Shown here: positions 33,990 to 42,321 of the stretch, piece after piece
How the letters are laid out: each line of letters starts with the position of its first letter
Position numbering within the stretch: position 1 is the stretch's first letter
NCBI GenBank assembly: GCA_021325435.1
Contig: JAJPHE010000090.1
Span: 1-64,000, forward strand
From: Actinomycetota bacterium
GTDB lineage: Bacteria > Actinomycetota > Acidimicrobiia > Acidimicrobiales > JAJPHE01
Length of the DNA: 64,000 nucleotides
Direction: 5' to 3'
Notes under the pieces: generated by a model
Seen by the model: only the letters and a program-made list of their open reading frames with translations
Databases searched by the model: none
Told to the model about the DNA's origin: nothing
Position numbers and translations under genes: made by a program

Positions 33990-35777
33990 GTGAGCAAGCA
34001 AATGGTCAGTGACTACGTCATCCAGCGGCTGCGCGAATGGGGGGTCGACCACATCTTCGGCTATCCCGGGGATGGCATCAACGGCCTCATGGGTGCCCTC
34101 AACCGGGCGGGCAACAAGCCCAAGTTCGTGCAGGCCCGCCACGAGGAGATGGCCGCCTTCTCCGCCGTCGGTTACGCCAAGTTCACCGGACGGCCCGGCG
34201 TCTGCATGGCTACCTCCGGCCCCGGCGCCATCCACCTGCTCAATGGTCTCTACGACGCCTCCCTCGACCACGTGCCGGTCGTGGCCATCGTCGGTCAGCA
34301 GGCCCGGACGGCTCTCGGCGGCAACTACCAGCAGGAAGTGGATTTGACCTCGCTGTTCAAGGACGTCGCCCACGAGTACGTCCACATGGCCACCACCGCC
34401 GAGCAGTTCCCACTGCTGATCGACCGGGCCATGCGCACGGCGATGAGCGAGCGCTGCGTCGCCTGCGTCATCATCCCGACCGACCTCCAAGAGGAGGAGT
34501 GGAGCCGACCGCAGCACACCTTCAAGGAGATGCTCAGCTCCGATGCCTACGCCGCGGCCGAGGTGGTGCCGGCCGAGGAGCAGCTGCGCCAGGCGGCCGA
34601 GGTGCTGAACTCGGGCCAGCGGGTGGCGATGCTCGTCGGGCAGGGGGCCCGGGCCGCCCGTCAGGAGGTGCTCGAGGTGGCGGACATCCTCGGGGCCGGG
34701 GTGGCCAAGGCCCTGTTGGGAAAGGACGTGCTGCCTGACGACCACCCGGTCGTGACCGGAGCCATCGGCCTGCTCGGCACCCGACCCAGCTACGACCTGA
34801 TGATGGAGTGCGACACGCTGCTGATGGTCGGCTCCAGCTTCCCGTACTCGCAGTTCCTGCCCGAGTGGGGCCAGGCCCGCGGGGTGCAGATCGACATCGA
34901 CGCCCGCATGATCGGCATCCGCTACCCGATGGAGGTCAACCTGGTGGGCGACGCCCGGGCAACCCTGCGGGCGCTCATCCCGCTGCTCCAGCGCAAGACG
35001 GACCGCTCGTGGCAGGAGAAGATCGGCGAGGAGATCATCCGGTGGTGGAAGGTCGTCGAGGCCCGCGCCCACCTGGAGGCCAAGCCGCTCAACCCGCAGT
35101 ACGTGTTCTGGGAGCTGTCGCCCCGCCTGCCCGACGACGCCATCATCGCCGCCGACTCGGGCTCGACCGCCAACTGGTACGCCCGCGACCTGAAGTTCCG
35201 CGGCAACATGCGCGGCTCGTTGTCGGGCACATTGGCGACCATGGGGCCGGGCGTGCCCTATGCCATCGGCGCCAAGTTCGGCAACCCCCATCGGCCGGTG
35301 TTCGCCCTGGTGGGCGACGGCGCCATGCAGATGAACGGCATCAATGAGCTCATCACCATCTCGAAGTACTGGAAGGAGTGGGCCGATCCCCGCCTGGTGA
35401 TCCTCGTGCTCAACAACCGCGACCTGAACCAGGTCACCTGGGAGATGCGGGCGATGTCAGGAGACCCCAAGTTCGAGGCCTCCCAGGAGCTTCCCCCGTT
35501 CCAGTACGCGGCCTACGCCGAGATGCTCGGCCTCAAGGGCATCACCGTCGACAAGAAGGACGAGGTTGGGCCGGCGTGGGATGCAGCCCTCGCCGCCGAC
35601 CGCCCGGTGGTGGTCGACGCCGTCACCGACCCCGAGGTGCCGCCGCTGCCGCCCCACATCGAGTTCGAGCAGGCCAAGTCGCTGTTGGCCGCCATGATGA
35701 AGGGCGACCCCGCCAGCCGCGAGATCATCCGCCAGGGCTTCAAGGGCAAGCTCCAGGAGTTCGTGCCCCACCGATGA
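33990..35777 (+). CDS. Thiamine pyrophosphate-dependent enzyme (pyruvate oxidase / acetolactate synthase-like)
   Basis: The 595-residue protein has the three domains of the POX/AHAS family: an N-terminal pyrimidine-binding domain with the catalytic Glu in ARHEEMAAFSA, a central domain (VAMLVGQGARAARQEVLEVA), and a C-terminal pyrophosphate domain with the GDG motif VGDGAMQMNGINELI ending in an NNRDLNQ stretch. It most resembles the actinobacterial pyruvate-oxidase-like ThDP enzymes (PoxB type), not classical IlvB. It may act on pyruvate or another 2-oxo acid. The GTG start lies 18 bp after the glycosyltransferase stop. The next gene overlaps by ATGA. Confidence 0.85.
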   Translation: MSKQMVSDYVIQRLREWGVDHIFGYPGDGINGLMGALNRAGNKPKFVQARHEEMAAFSAVGYAKFTGRPGVCMATSGPGAIHLLNGLYDASLDHVPVVAIVGQQARTALGGNYQQEVDLTSLFKDVAHEYVHMATTAEQFPLLIDRAMRTAMSERCVACVIIPTDLQEEEWSRPQHTFKEMLSSDAYAAAEVVPAEEQLRQAAEVLNSGQRVAMLVGQGARAARQEVLEVADILGAGVAKALLGKDVLPDDHPVVTGAIGLLGTRPSYDLMMECDTLLMVGSSFPYSQFLPEWGQARGVQIDIDARMIGIRYPMEVNLVGDARATLRALIPLLQRKTDRSWQEKIGEEIIRWWKVVEARAHLEAKPLNPQYVFWELSPRLPDDAIIAADSGSTANWYARDLKFRGNMRGSLSGTLATMGPGVPYAIGAKFGNPHRPVFALVGDGAMQMNGINELITISKYWKEWADPRLVILVLNNRDLNQVTWEMRAMSGDPKFEASQELPPFQYAAYAEMLGLKGITVDKKDEVGPAWDAALAADRPVVVDAVTDPEVPPLPPHIEFEQAKSLLAAMMKGDPASREIIRQGFKGKLQEFVPHR

Positions 35778-36874
35778 CGGACGGCGCCGTCCCCGTCGAA
35801 CGGGTCGAGGCCCACGCCTACACCATTCCGACCGACAAGCCGGAGTCCGACGGGACCATGCAGTGGGACTCCACCACCATTGTGGTCGTCGAAGCCCACG
35901 CCGGTGGGCGCACCGGCGTGGGGTGGACCTACTGCCACCAGGCCGCCGCCGATTTGGTGAGCTCCACGCTGGCCGAGGTGGTTCGGGGGCGCGACGCCCT
36001 GGCCGTGGGCGCCGTGTGGGATGCCATGGTGGCGGCGGTGCGCAACATCGGCCGGCCCGGTCTGGCGTCGGAGGCGATCTCCGCCGTCGACATCGCCCTG
36101 TGGGATCTCAAGGCCCGCCTCCTCGAGGTGCCGTTGGTCGTGGCGCTCGACGCCGTTCACGAAGCCACCCCCATCTACGGAAGCGGCGGGTTCACCACCT
36201 ACTCGCCCCAGGAAGTTGCCGAGCAACTGGGCGGGTGGGCCGAGGCGGGCATACCTCGGGTGAAGATGAAGGTCGGGCGCCACCCTGATCAGGACCCAGC
36301 CCGAGTCGAGGCCGCTCGCCGGGCGGTGGGAGATGACGTCGAGCTGTACGTCGACGCCAACGGCGCCTACAGCCGCAAGCAGGCCCTCTGGTGGGCGGGC
36401 TGGTTCGCCGACCGGGGGGTGCGCTGGTTCGAGGAGCCCGTCACCTCCGACGACCTGGCCGGGTTGCGCCTGCTGCGCGACCGGGGGCCCGCCGGCCTGG
36501 ACATCGCCGCCGGGGAGTACGGCTACGAGATCACCTACTTCCGCCGCATGCTCGATGCCGGCGCGGTGGACTGCCTGCAGGCCGACCCCACCCGCTGCGG
36601 GGGCATCACCGGCTACCTCAAGGTCGGGTCGCTGTGCGACGCCCACACCGTGGACCTGTCGGCCCACTGCGCCCCGCAGGTCAGCGCCCAGGCGTCGACG
36701 GCGGTGTGGCACATGCGCCACCTCGAGTACTTCCACGACCACGTCCGCATCGAGCATGTCCTGTTCGACGGGTGCCTCGAGCCGGCGGCCGGCGGCGTCC
36801 TCGTCCCGGACCGGTCCCGCCCGGGCCTCGGCCTCGAGCTCAAGCAGGCCGACGCCGCCCGTTTCGCCGCCTGA
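35774..36874 (+). CDS. Enolase-superfamily protein (mandelate racemase / muconate lactonizing type)
   Basis: The 366-residue protein belongs to the MR/MLE group of the enolase superfamily. Active-site residues are visible: the Lys of PRVKMKVGRH, metal ligands Asp in LYVDANGA, Glu in WFEEPV and Glu in IAAGEYGYE, and a later His in DLSAHCAPQ. Such enzymes abstract the alpha-proton of a carboxylate, as in sugar-acid dehydratases. The ATG overlaps the ThDP gene stop (ATGA), so the two are one operon and may act on related 2-keto/sugar acids. Substrate not determined. Confidence 0.85.
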   Translation: MTDGAVPVERVEAHAYTIPTDKPESDGTMQWDSTTIVVVEAHAGGRTGVGWTYCHQAAADLVSSTLAEVVRGRDALAVGAVWDAMVAAVRNIGRPGLASEAISAVDIALWDLKARLLEVPLVVALDAVHEATPIYGSGGFTTYSPQEVAEQLGGWAEAGIPRVKMKVGRHPDQDPARVEAARRAVGDDVELYVDANGAYSRKQALWWAGWFADRGVRWFEEPVTSDDLAGLRLLRDRGPAGLDIAAGEYGYEITYFRRMLDAGAVDCLQADPTRCGGITGYLKVGSLCDAHTVDLSAHCAPQVSAQASTAVWHMRHLEYFHDHVRIEHVLFDGCLEPAAGGVLVPDRSRPGLGLELKQADAARFAA

Positions 36875-36928
36875 GCCGGGCTGGACCACCTCATCTGTTC
36901 GGCAGATGGCCGACATCTGCAATTGCTG

Positions 36929-36956
36929 TTGGACAGATGGAGGCCGTCAGTAGAAA
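36929..36956 (+). promoter_or_regulatory. Housekeeping-type promoter of the 6C RNA
   Basis: TTGGAC (36929-36934) and TAGAAA (36951-36956) are spaced by 16 bp, a good match to primary-sigma promoters. The predicted transcript would start near 36963, just before the two C-rich hairpins. Confidence 0.6.
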
Positions 36957-36962
36957 ATGTTC

Positions 36963-37056
36963 AGCAGCTGGTGAGGTCCCGGAATCCCCCCCTCCGGTTG
37001 ACCCTCCAGGTGGTGCGAAGGGCCGGCTATCCCCCCAGCCGGCCCTTTGCTTTTTC
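36963..37056 (+). ncRNA. 6C small RNA
   Basis: Two hairpins with C-rich loops lie in order. CCGGA/TCCGG (36979-36983/36993-36997) closes a loop with seven C. AAGGGCCGGCT/AGCCGGCCCTT (37018-37028/37037-37047) closes a loop with six C and is followed by TTGCTTTTTC, so it is also an intrinsic terminator. This is the defining architecture of the 6C RNA motif of actinobacteria, known in mycobacteria and Streptomyces as a regulatory sRNA acting through its C-rich loops. A promoter ends just before the RNA. It lies between the enolase-type and DUF2510 genes. Confidence 0.85.
37018..37056 (+). terminator. Intrinsic terminator of the 6C RNA
   Basis: An 11-bp perfect GC-rich stem with loop ATCCCCCC is followed by TTGCTTTTTC. 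It may also stop read-through from the upstream ThDP/enolase operon. Confidence 0.8.
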
Positions 37057-37114
37057 TCAGCTTTGGGCCGGTCCCGCCCGGTTGGGTCGCCGGAGCGTCG
37101 GGGAGGAAAGGGCC

Positions 37115-37390
37115 GTGCCCGACCAGGACCACCACACCACCGCCGCCGAGGGGCCCGCCCCCGGCGCAGCTCGCGCCGCCCCGCTGTCCTCGTCGTCGTC
37201 CGGGCCGGGCTCGCCCCCGGCCACCCGCCCGGCGCCGACCGGCCTGGCCGAGGGGAGCCCGACCCCTTTTCGCCCCCCGCCGGGGTGGTATCCGGACCCC
37301 GCCGGTGGGGATCGCCAGCGATGGTGGGACGGCCGCTCATGGTGTGACGACACCCGGCCGGCCGAGCGGCGGCCGCCCGACGAGCCCTGA
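37115..37390 (+). CDS. Small DUF2510-domain protein
   Basis: The 91-residue protein is Pro/Ala-rich for two thirds and ends with a DUF2510 domain: PPGWYPDPAGGDRQRWWDGR then SWCDDTRPA. This short domain is common in actinobacteria, usually next to membrane segments, and its role is unknown. No membrane helix is present here. GTG 37115 is supported by GGGAGGAAAG upstream. The Kelch/PQQ-like lipoprotein gene starts 13 bp downstream. Confidence 0.7.
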   Translation: MPDQDHHTTAAEGPAPGAARAAPLSSSSSGPGSPPATRPAPTGLAEGSPTPFRPPPGWYPDPAGGDRQRWWDGRSWCDDTRPAERRPPDEP

Positions 37391-37403
37391 TAGAAGGACG
37401 TCC

Positions 37404-39407
37404 GTGCCCTTCCCCCGACGCTTGATCAAGGCCGCCCTGACGCCGGCCGCCGCCGCCACGCTGGCCCTGGTCGCCGCCGCCTGCGGCGGGTCCGGCGGCG
37501 CCACCGCCAAGTCGACGACCACGTCGTCAGCGGCCGGCCGAGGCGCTGCGGCGCCGACCCTCCAGGCGACGCTGGCGTCCTATCGCCTGACCGCTCCGTT
37601 GTCGCGCGAGGTGGTGTTGGCCGACGGCACGTCGCTGGTGATCCTCGGCGGCCTGGACCGCGCGCAGCAGTCGGCCGCCGGGGTGTACCGCCTCGACCCG
37701 GCCACCGGCCAGCTCAGCCACCTCGGGGCCCTGCCGAGCCCGGTCCACGACGCGGCCGGCGCTGAGGTCGGCGGCCGGTGGTTGGTCCTCGGCGGCGGGG
37801 CCCCCACCACCTTCGACAAGGTCCAGTCCTTTTCGCCCTCGGCCGGCGGGGGGCAGCTGGTCGGACATCTGCCCCGGCCCCGCTCGGACCTGGCGGCGGC
37901 CACCATCGGAGGCACCGCCTACGTCGCCGGCGGCTACGACGGGTCACGGCCGACACCGGAGATCCTGGCCACCACCGACGGTTCGAGCTTCCGCCAGGTT
38001 GGCACCCTGACCGACGGGGTGCGCTACCCGGCGGTGGCGGCGAGCGGAGGCAAGCTCTATCTGTTCGGCGGGGAGTCGGGGTCGTCGGTGACCGCCGACA
38101 TCCAGGCCTTCGACCCCGGCTCCGGCCAGGTGCGGGTCGTGGGCCAGCTGCCGGCGCCGCTGTCCCACGCCTCGGCCGTCACCCTCGGAGGCCAGATCTG
38201 GGTGCTCGGGGGCAAGGTGGGCAACGCCGCCAGCGACCAGATCCTGCGCTTCGACCCCTCTACCGGCAAGGTGAGCGCCGCCGGCCAGCTGCCCGAGGCG
38301 GTCACCGACGCCGGAGCCACCGTGGTGGGCGACACCGGCTACCTGGTCGGGGGAGAGGCGCCCCAGACCCTGGACACGGTCGTCACCCTGACCGTCACCA
38401 CCGGGCCCAGCGCCCTCGGCGGTGCACCTGATCCGGCCCCCGCCGCCGCCTCCGTGCCCGGGTCGTCGACGTGGAAGCCGGGCCAGGCCCCGTTCAAGGG
38501 CCAGCTTCTCATCGCCGACCGGGGCAACGACCGGCTCATCGTCGTCGACGCCAACAAGCAGCTGCTCTGGCAGTACCCGTCGGCGACGGCGCCCGCCCCC
38601 CCGGGAGGGTTCTACTTCCCCGACGACGGCTTCTTCGTCCGCCACGGGACGTCGATCATCTCGAACGAGGAAGGCAACAACACCATCGTCCAGATCAGCT
38701 ACCCGGCCGGACAGGTCATCTGGACCTACGGGCACCCGCACTCGCCTGGCTCGGCCGCCGGGTACCTCAACCAGCCCGATGACGCCTACCTGCTCGCCGA
38801 CGGGACGGTGTCGGTGGCCGACGCCATGAACTGCCGCATCCTGTTCATCGACGGCCAAGGGTCGCCGGTCAGCCAGATCGGCACGACCGGGCGCTGCGTG
38901 CACGCGCCCCCCACCGAGCTGGGCTATCCCAACGGTGACACGCCGCTGCCCGACGGGAACTTCCTCATCTCGGAGATCCACGGCTCCTGGATCTCCGAGT
39001 ACACCCCGGCCGGAGGCCTCGTATGGACGGTCCAGCTGCCGATCGCCTACCCGTCCGACCCTCAACAGCTCGGACCCGACCTCTACATCGTCGCCGACTA
39101 CAGCAGGCCGGGCGGCATCTACGAGTTCAACCGCGAGGGCCAGATCCTCTGGTCGTACAAGCCGACGTCGGGGGAGGACATGCTCGACCACCCGAGCCTG
39201 GCCGAGCGACTGCCGAACGGGCTCATCGGCACCAACGACGACTACCGGCACCGGGTGGTGCTGATCGACCCGACCACCGGCCAGATCGCCTGGCAGTACG
39301 GGCAGACCGACGTGGCGGGCACCGGCGCCGACCAGTTGCACACCCCTGACGGCTTCGACCTGCTGGCGCCCGATCACACCACGCCCACCCATCCGCAGAC
39401 CGGATGA
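37404..39407 (+). CDS. Lipoprotein with Kelch-type and PQQ-like propeller domains
   Basis: The 667-residue protein starts with a lipoprotein signal (LALVAAACGG; lipid Cys at about residue 30) and a Ser/Thr linker. Residues ~60-340 have Kelch-like repeats (AAATIGGTAYVAGGYDGSRP, GKLYLFGGESGSS, QIWVLGGKVGN), and ~360-660 a second propeller of PQQ/arylsulfotransferase-like type (ADRGNDRLIVVDANKQLLWQ, NREGQILWSY). It would be anchored outside the membrane. No catalytic residues are obvious, so it may be a binding or scaffold protein. GTG 37404 is preceded by GAAGGA. Confidence 0.75.
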   Translation: MPFPRRLIKAALTPAAAATLALVAAACGGSGGATAKSTTTSSAAGRGAAAPTLQATLASYRLTAPLSREVVLADGTSLVILGGLDRAQQSAAGVYRLDPATGQLSHLGALPSPVHDAAGAEVGGRWLVLGGGAPTTFDKVQSFSPSAGGGQLVGHLPRPRSDLAAATIGGTAYVAGGYDGSRPTPEILATTDGSSFRQVGTLTDGVRYPAVAASGGKLYLFGGESGSSVTADIQAFDPGSGQVRVVGQLPAPLSHASAVTLGGQIWVLGGKVGNAASDQILRFDPSTGKVSAAGQLPEAVTDAGATVVGDTGYLVGGEAPQTLDTVVTLTVTTGPSALGGAPDPAPAAASVPGSSTWKPGQAPFKGQLLIADRGNDRLIVVDANKQLLWQYPSATAPAPPGGFYFPDDGFFVRHGTSIISNEEGNNTIVQISYPAGQVIWTYGHPHSPGSAAGYLNQPDDAYLLADGTVSVADAMNCRILFIDGQGSPVSQIGTTGRCVHAPPTELGYPNGDTPLPDGNFLISEIHGSWISEYTPAGGLVWTVQLPIAYPSDPQQLGPDLYIVADYSRPGGIYEFNREGQILWSYKPTSGEDMLDHPSLAERLPNGLIGTNDDYRHRVVLIDPTTGQIAWQYGQTDVAGTGADQLHTPDGFDLLAPDHTTPTHPQTG

Positions 39408-39420
39408 GGATCGCCGCCCG

Positions 39421-39426
39421 TAGCAT
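39421..39426 (+). promoter_or_regulatory. Putative -10 element of leaderless YceH-like gene
   Basis: TAGCAT is 6 nt before GTG 39433, without a Shine-Dalgarno sequence. Confidence 0.45.
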
Positions 39427-39432
39427 CGGGTC

Positions 39433-40140
39433 GTGAACCTCGACGACGGCGAGATCATCAACCTCGGACCGGTGGAGGGCCGGGTGCTGGGATGCCTGCT
39501 CGAGAAGGAGCGGACGACCCCGGACAACTACCCGCTCACCCTCAACAGCGTCCGGCTGGCCTGCAACCAGGCGTCCAGCCGCGACCCGGTCGTCACCTAC
39601 GACGAGGCCACGGTCGCCGACGCCCTCGCCTCCCTTCGCCAGAAGCAGCTCATCCGCATCGTGCACAGCCCGTCCAACCGGGCCGCCAAGTACCGCCACG
39701 TTGTCGACGAGGTGCTCGAGCTCGGGCGGGAGGAGCTCGCCGTGCTGTGCCTGTTGCTGCTGCGCGGCCCCCAGACGCTGGGGGAGCTGCGCACCCGCAG
39801 CGAGCGTCTGGCCGAGTTCTCCTCGCTCACCGAGGTTCAGGCCGTTCTCGATCGCCTGGCCGGCAGGCAGCCCCCGTTGGTGCGGATGCTCGACCGTCAA
39901 CCCGGCCAGAAGGAGGCGCGGGTCGCCCAGCTCCTCGCCGAGGAGGTCGGGGGCGGGGCCTCGGCCGAAGGCGGTGAGTCGCAGTCGACGGACTCTCCGT
40001 CCGCCGCTCCGGTGAGCGCCACCGGCGTCGACCGGGTGTCGGCGCTCGAGTCAGATCTCGACGCCCTCCGGGGCGAGGTGAGCGAGTTGCGTCGCGCCGT
40101 CGAGGAGCTGTGCTCGTCCCTCGGCGTCTCCCCGCCATGA
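39433..40140 (+). CDS. YceH/DUF480 family winged-helix protein
   Basis: The 235-residue protein matches YceH: PVEGRVLGCLLEKERTTPDN at the start, YPLTLNSVRLACNQ(A/K)SSRDPV, and AVLCLLLLRGPQTLGELRTR, i.e. two winged-helix repeats. The family is common in bacteria and its function is not established. The last ~50 residues form a predicted coiled coil (ALESDLDALRGEVSELRRAV). The stop overlaps the ATG of the YqgE gene (ATGA). Confidence 0.9.
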   Translation: MNLDDGEIINLGPVEGRVLGCLLEKERTTPDNYPLTLNSVRLACNQASSRDPVVTYDEATVADALASLRQKQLIRIVHSPSNRAAKYRHVVDEVLELGREELAVLCLLLLRGPQTLGELRTRSERLAEFSSLTEVQAVLDRLAGRQPPLVRMLDRQPGQKEARVAQLLAEEVGGGASAEGGESQSTDSPSAAPVSATGVDRVSALESDLDALRGEVSELRRAVEELCSSLGVSPP

Positions 40141-40685
40141 GCCACCGAGGCAAGCTTCTCGTGGCCAATCCGGCTCTGCCGGACCCCAACTTCCACCGCA
40201 CGGTCGTGCTCATGCTCGAGCACAACGACGACGGCGCGGTGGGCGTCGTGCTCAACCGACCCAGCGACACCCACGTCGGCGAAGCCCTTCCGGCCCTGGC
40301 CGAGGTGGCGTCCGAACCTGCCGTCGTCCACGTGGGCGGACCGGTCGCTCCCACCGCCGCCCTCTGCCTCGCCCGCATGCGCCAGACCGACGAGGCCGAG
40401 GGGGTCGCCCACCTGTTCGGCGCTCTCGGCAGCATCGACCTCGACCAGGACCTCGACCTGCTCGTTCCCTCGGTCGAGGGCGTCCGCGTGTTCGCCGGCT
40501 ACTCGGGGTGGGCGGCCGGCCAGCTGGAAGGGGAGATCGACGCCGGGGCGTGGTTCGTGGTCGGCATGGAGTCGGACGACCCCTTCTCGGCCCGCTCGTC
40601 CCAGCTGTGGCGCGACGTCCTACGCCGCCAGCCCCCGTCGTTGGCCATGCTCGCCTCCTTCCCCGAGGACGTCACCACCAACTAG
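40137..40685 (+). CDS. YqgE/AlgH family protein
   Basis: The 182-residue protein carries the YqgE signature LLVANPALPDPNFHRTVVLM followed by GAVGVVLNRP, then VVHVGGPV and RVFAGYSGWAAGQLEGEI. YqgE proteins are widespread and of uncertain function; AlgH was once linked to alginate transcription in Pseudomonas. The ATG at 40137 overlaps the YceH stop, and the earlier frame start at 40110 lies inside YceH. The pair is probably cotranscribed. Confidence 0.9.
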   Translation: MSHRGKLLVANPALPDPNFHRTVVLMLEHNDDGAVGVVLNRPSDTHVGEALPALAEVASEPAVVHVGGPVAPTAALCLARMRQTDEAEGVAHLFGALGSIDLDQDLDLLVPSVEGVRVFAGYSGWAAGQLEGEIDAGAWFVVGMESDDPFSARSSQLWRDVLRRQPPSLAMLASFPEDVTTN

Positions 40686-40722
40686 CCCCCCGCGCCGGCG
40701 ACACCTCCCAGGTCCTTCCTAC

Positions 40723-40856
40723 GGCAGGGGGCGGTCCGCCCTGCCGCTCGGATCCATCCCGCCCGTGCCGATGCAAACCCGGGCGGTCGTGAGCTGACGC
40801 GGTTGCCCGCACTCCACCACACCTGAAGACCCACGGCGGGTCTGTCTTCAAGGAGG
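40723..40856 (+). promoter_or_regulatory. Structured leader before the NlpC/P60 gene
   Basis: The 177-bp gap has three potential hairpins: CGGCAGGG/CCCTGCCG (40723-40749 region), CCGCCCG/CGGGCGG (around 40760-40783), and CCTGAAGAC paired with GTCTTCAAGG, whose right arm runs into the AGGAGG ribosome-binding site (40851-40856). The last could hide the ribosome-binding site. I looked for a c-di-AMP riboswitch core, common before such hydrolases, and could not recognise it. Confidence 0.35.
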
Positions 40857-40862
40857 CGTGAG

Positions 40863-42293
40863 TTGCGCCCACAGAGCGTTCTCGCCCAGCCGCAACCGGT
40901 GCCGGCCGTCCTGGCGGCGATCGCCGCCCTATTCGTCCTCCTGGCCGTCTGGCGCCCGGGGCCGGCCGCCGTCACCCACCGCGCCGCCCGGTCGGGCGCC
41001 GCCGCCGAGGCCCCGGCGACGGGCCGCCCCGCACCGACCGCCCCCGCCCCCCCGACCGAGCTGCCCCGTTGGATGGTCACCCCGGCCGGGTCGGTGGAGC
41101 CCCTCGGCGGGGCCCGTCAGCTCGGTCAGCTCGTCGGCACCCGGCTGACGGCGCCGATCATCGCCCTGGTGCCCACGCCCGACGGGGGCGGCTACTGGCT
41201 GGCCGGCGCCGACGGCGGGGTGTTCGCCTTCGGCGGCGCCCGCTTCTACGGCTCGGCCGGGGGGATGGCCCTGGCCCGCCCGGTAGCCGCCATGGTCGCC
41301 ACGCCCGACGGCCACGGCTACTGGCTGGCGTCGGCGGACGGTGGCGTCTTCACCTACGGCGACGCCCGCTTCTACGGCTCGGCCGGCGATCTCGCCCTCT
41401 CGAAGCCGGTGGTGGCCATGGCGGCCACCGGGGCCGGTCGCGGCTACTGGCTGGTGTCGGCGGACGGTGGGGTGTTCACCTACGGCGACGCCCGCTTCTA
41501 CGGCTCGGCCGGCACCGTCGGCCTGGCCCGTCCCATCGTGGCCGTCACGGCCACTCCGGACGACCGTGGCTACTGGCTGGTGTCGGCGGACGGCGGGGTG
41601 TTCACCTACGGCGACGCCCGGTACTTCGGATCATCGGGGGGCCGGCCGGCAGCCACCACCGAGGCGCTGGTCCCGACCGTGGCAGGCGATGGCTACTGGC
41701 TCATGGGATCGGACGGCTCCGTGCACCCCTTCGGCGCCGCCACCCGCCGGCCGGGCCCCGCCCTTCCCGGGCGCACGTTCGCCCCCCGCGCCTCGAGAAG
41801 CGCCAGCATCACTGCCTTGCTGGCCGCGGCCCGCCAGCCGGTTCAGCCGACGGAGACAGCGACGGCGACCGCGGCGGTCGCCTCGGTCGGAGTGCCGGGA
41901 GCGGTGCCGGTGGGAGGCCACGGTCCGAAGGCGGCCGCCACCGCCCTGGCCTGGGCGATGAACCAGATCGGCAAGCCCTACGTGTGGGGCGGCACCGGCC
42001 CGGTCGGGTTCGACTGCTCGGGCCTCACCATGGACGCGTTCGCCGCCGCCGGCGTGTCCCTGCCGAGGCTGGCCGCCGACCAGTTCGGCGCCGGAGCCCA
42101 CCTGCCGGTCGACGAGGCGGCGCCCGGGGACCTCATCTTCTGGGCGTCGGATCCGAACGACCCGGCGACCATCTACCACGTCGGCGTCTACATAGGTGGG
42201 GGCTTGATGGTGCACGCCCCCCACAGCGGTGAGTCGGTCGAGGTGATACCGGTGTTCGCCGCTGACCTGTTCCCGGTGGCTACCCGCCCGTAG
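40863..42293 (+). CDS. NlpC/P60 endopeptidase with propeller repeats
   Basis: The 476-residue protein has an N-terminal membrane/signal segment (VLAAIAALFVLLAVW), five 42-residue repeats (about residues 100-300; HGYWLASADGGVFTYGDA) and a C-terminal NlpC/P60 domain. The catalytic Cys is C385 in GFDCSGLT, the His is H439 in YHVGVYIGGG, and a third polar residue follows in VHAPHSG. Such enzymes cut peptide stems of peptidoglycan outside the cell. TTG 40863 is preceded by AGGAGG at 6 nt spacing. The propeller may bind the wall or partners. Its stop sits inside a bidirectional terminator hairpin. Confidence 0.85.
   Translation: MRPQSVLAQPQPVPAVLAAIAALFVLLAVWRPGPAAVTHRAARSGAAAEAPATGRPAPTAPAPPTELPRWMVTPAGSVEPLGGARQLGQLVGTRLTAPIIALVPTPDGGGYWLAGADGGVFAFGGARFYGSAGGMALARPVAAMVATPDGHGYWLASADGGVFTYGDARFYGSAGDLALSKPVVAMAATGAGRGYWLVSADGGVFTYGDARFYGSAGTVGLARPIVAVTATPDDRGYWLVSADGGVFTYGDARYFGSSGGRPAATTEALVPTVAGDGYWLMGSDGSVHPFGAATRRPGPALPGRTFAPRASRSASITALLAAARQPVQPTETATATAAVASVGVPGAVPVGGHGPKAAATALAWAMNQIGKPYVWGGTGPVGFDCSGLTMDAFAAAGVSLPRLAADQFGAGAHLPVDEAAPGDLIFWASDPNDPATIYHVGVYIGGGLMVHAPHSGESVEVIPVFAADLFPVATRP
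41171..41755 (+). repeat. Propeller repeats in the NlpC/P60 gene
   Basis: Five units of GYWL(A/V)-x-ADGGVF(T/A)(Y/F)G-x-AR(F/Y)(Y/F)GS type, the fifth degenerate. They are close in sequence to the arrays at 28.9 and 46.7 kb. Confidence 0.75.
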
Positions 42294-42321
42294 GGCGCTC
42301 TCTCAGCCGAGCGCCCTACGG
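42288..42321. terminator. Bidirectional terminator between convergent genes
   Basis: CCGTAGGGCGCTC and GAGCGCCCTACGG form a perfect 13-bp stem with an 8-nt loop, spanning the stop codons of both the NlpC/P60 gene and the serine hydrolase gene. Confidence 0.6.

Noticed and set aside
33810-35291. 493-codon minus strand ORF opposite the ThDP enzyme gene
   Set aside because: Antisense shadow; the + strand gene has all ThDP motifs.
40723-40856. c-di-AMP riboswitch before the NlpC/P60 gene
   Set aside because: Conserved core sequences of the family were not found by eye; only generic hairpins are visible.
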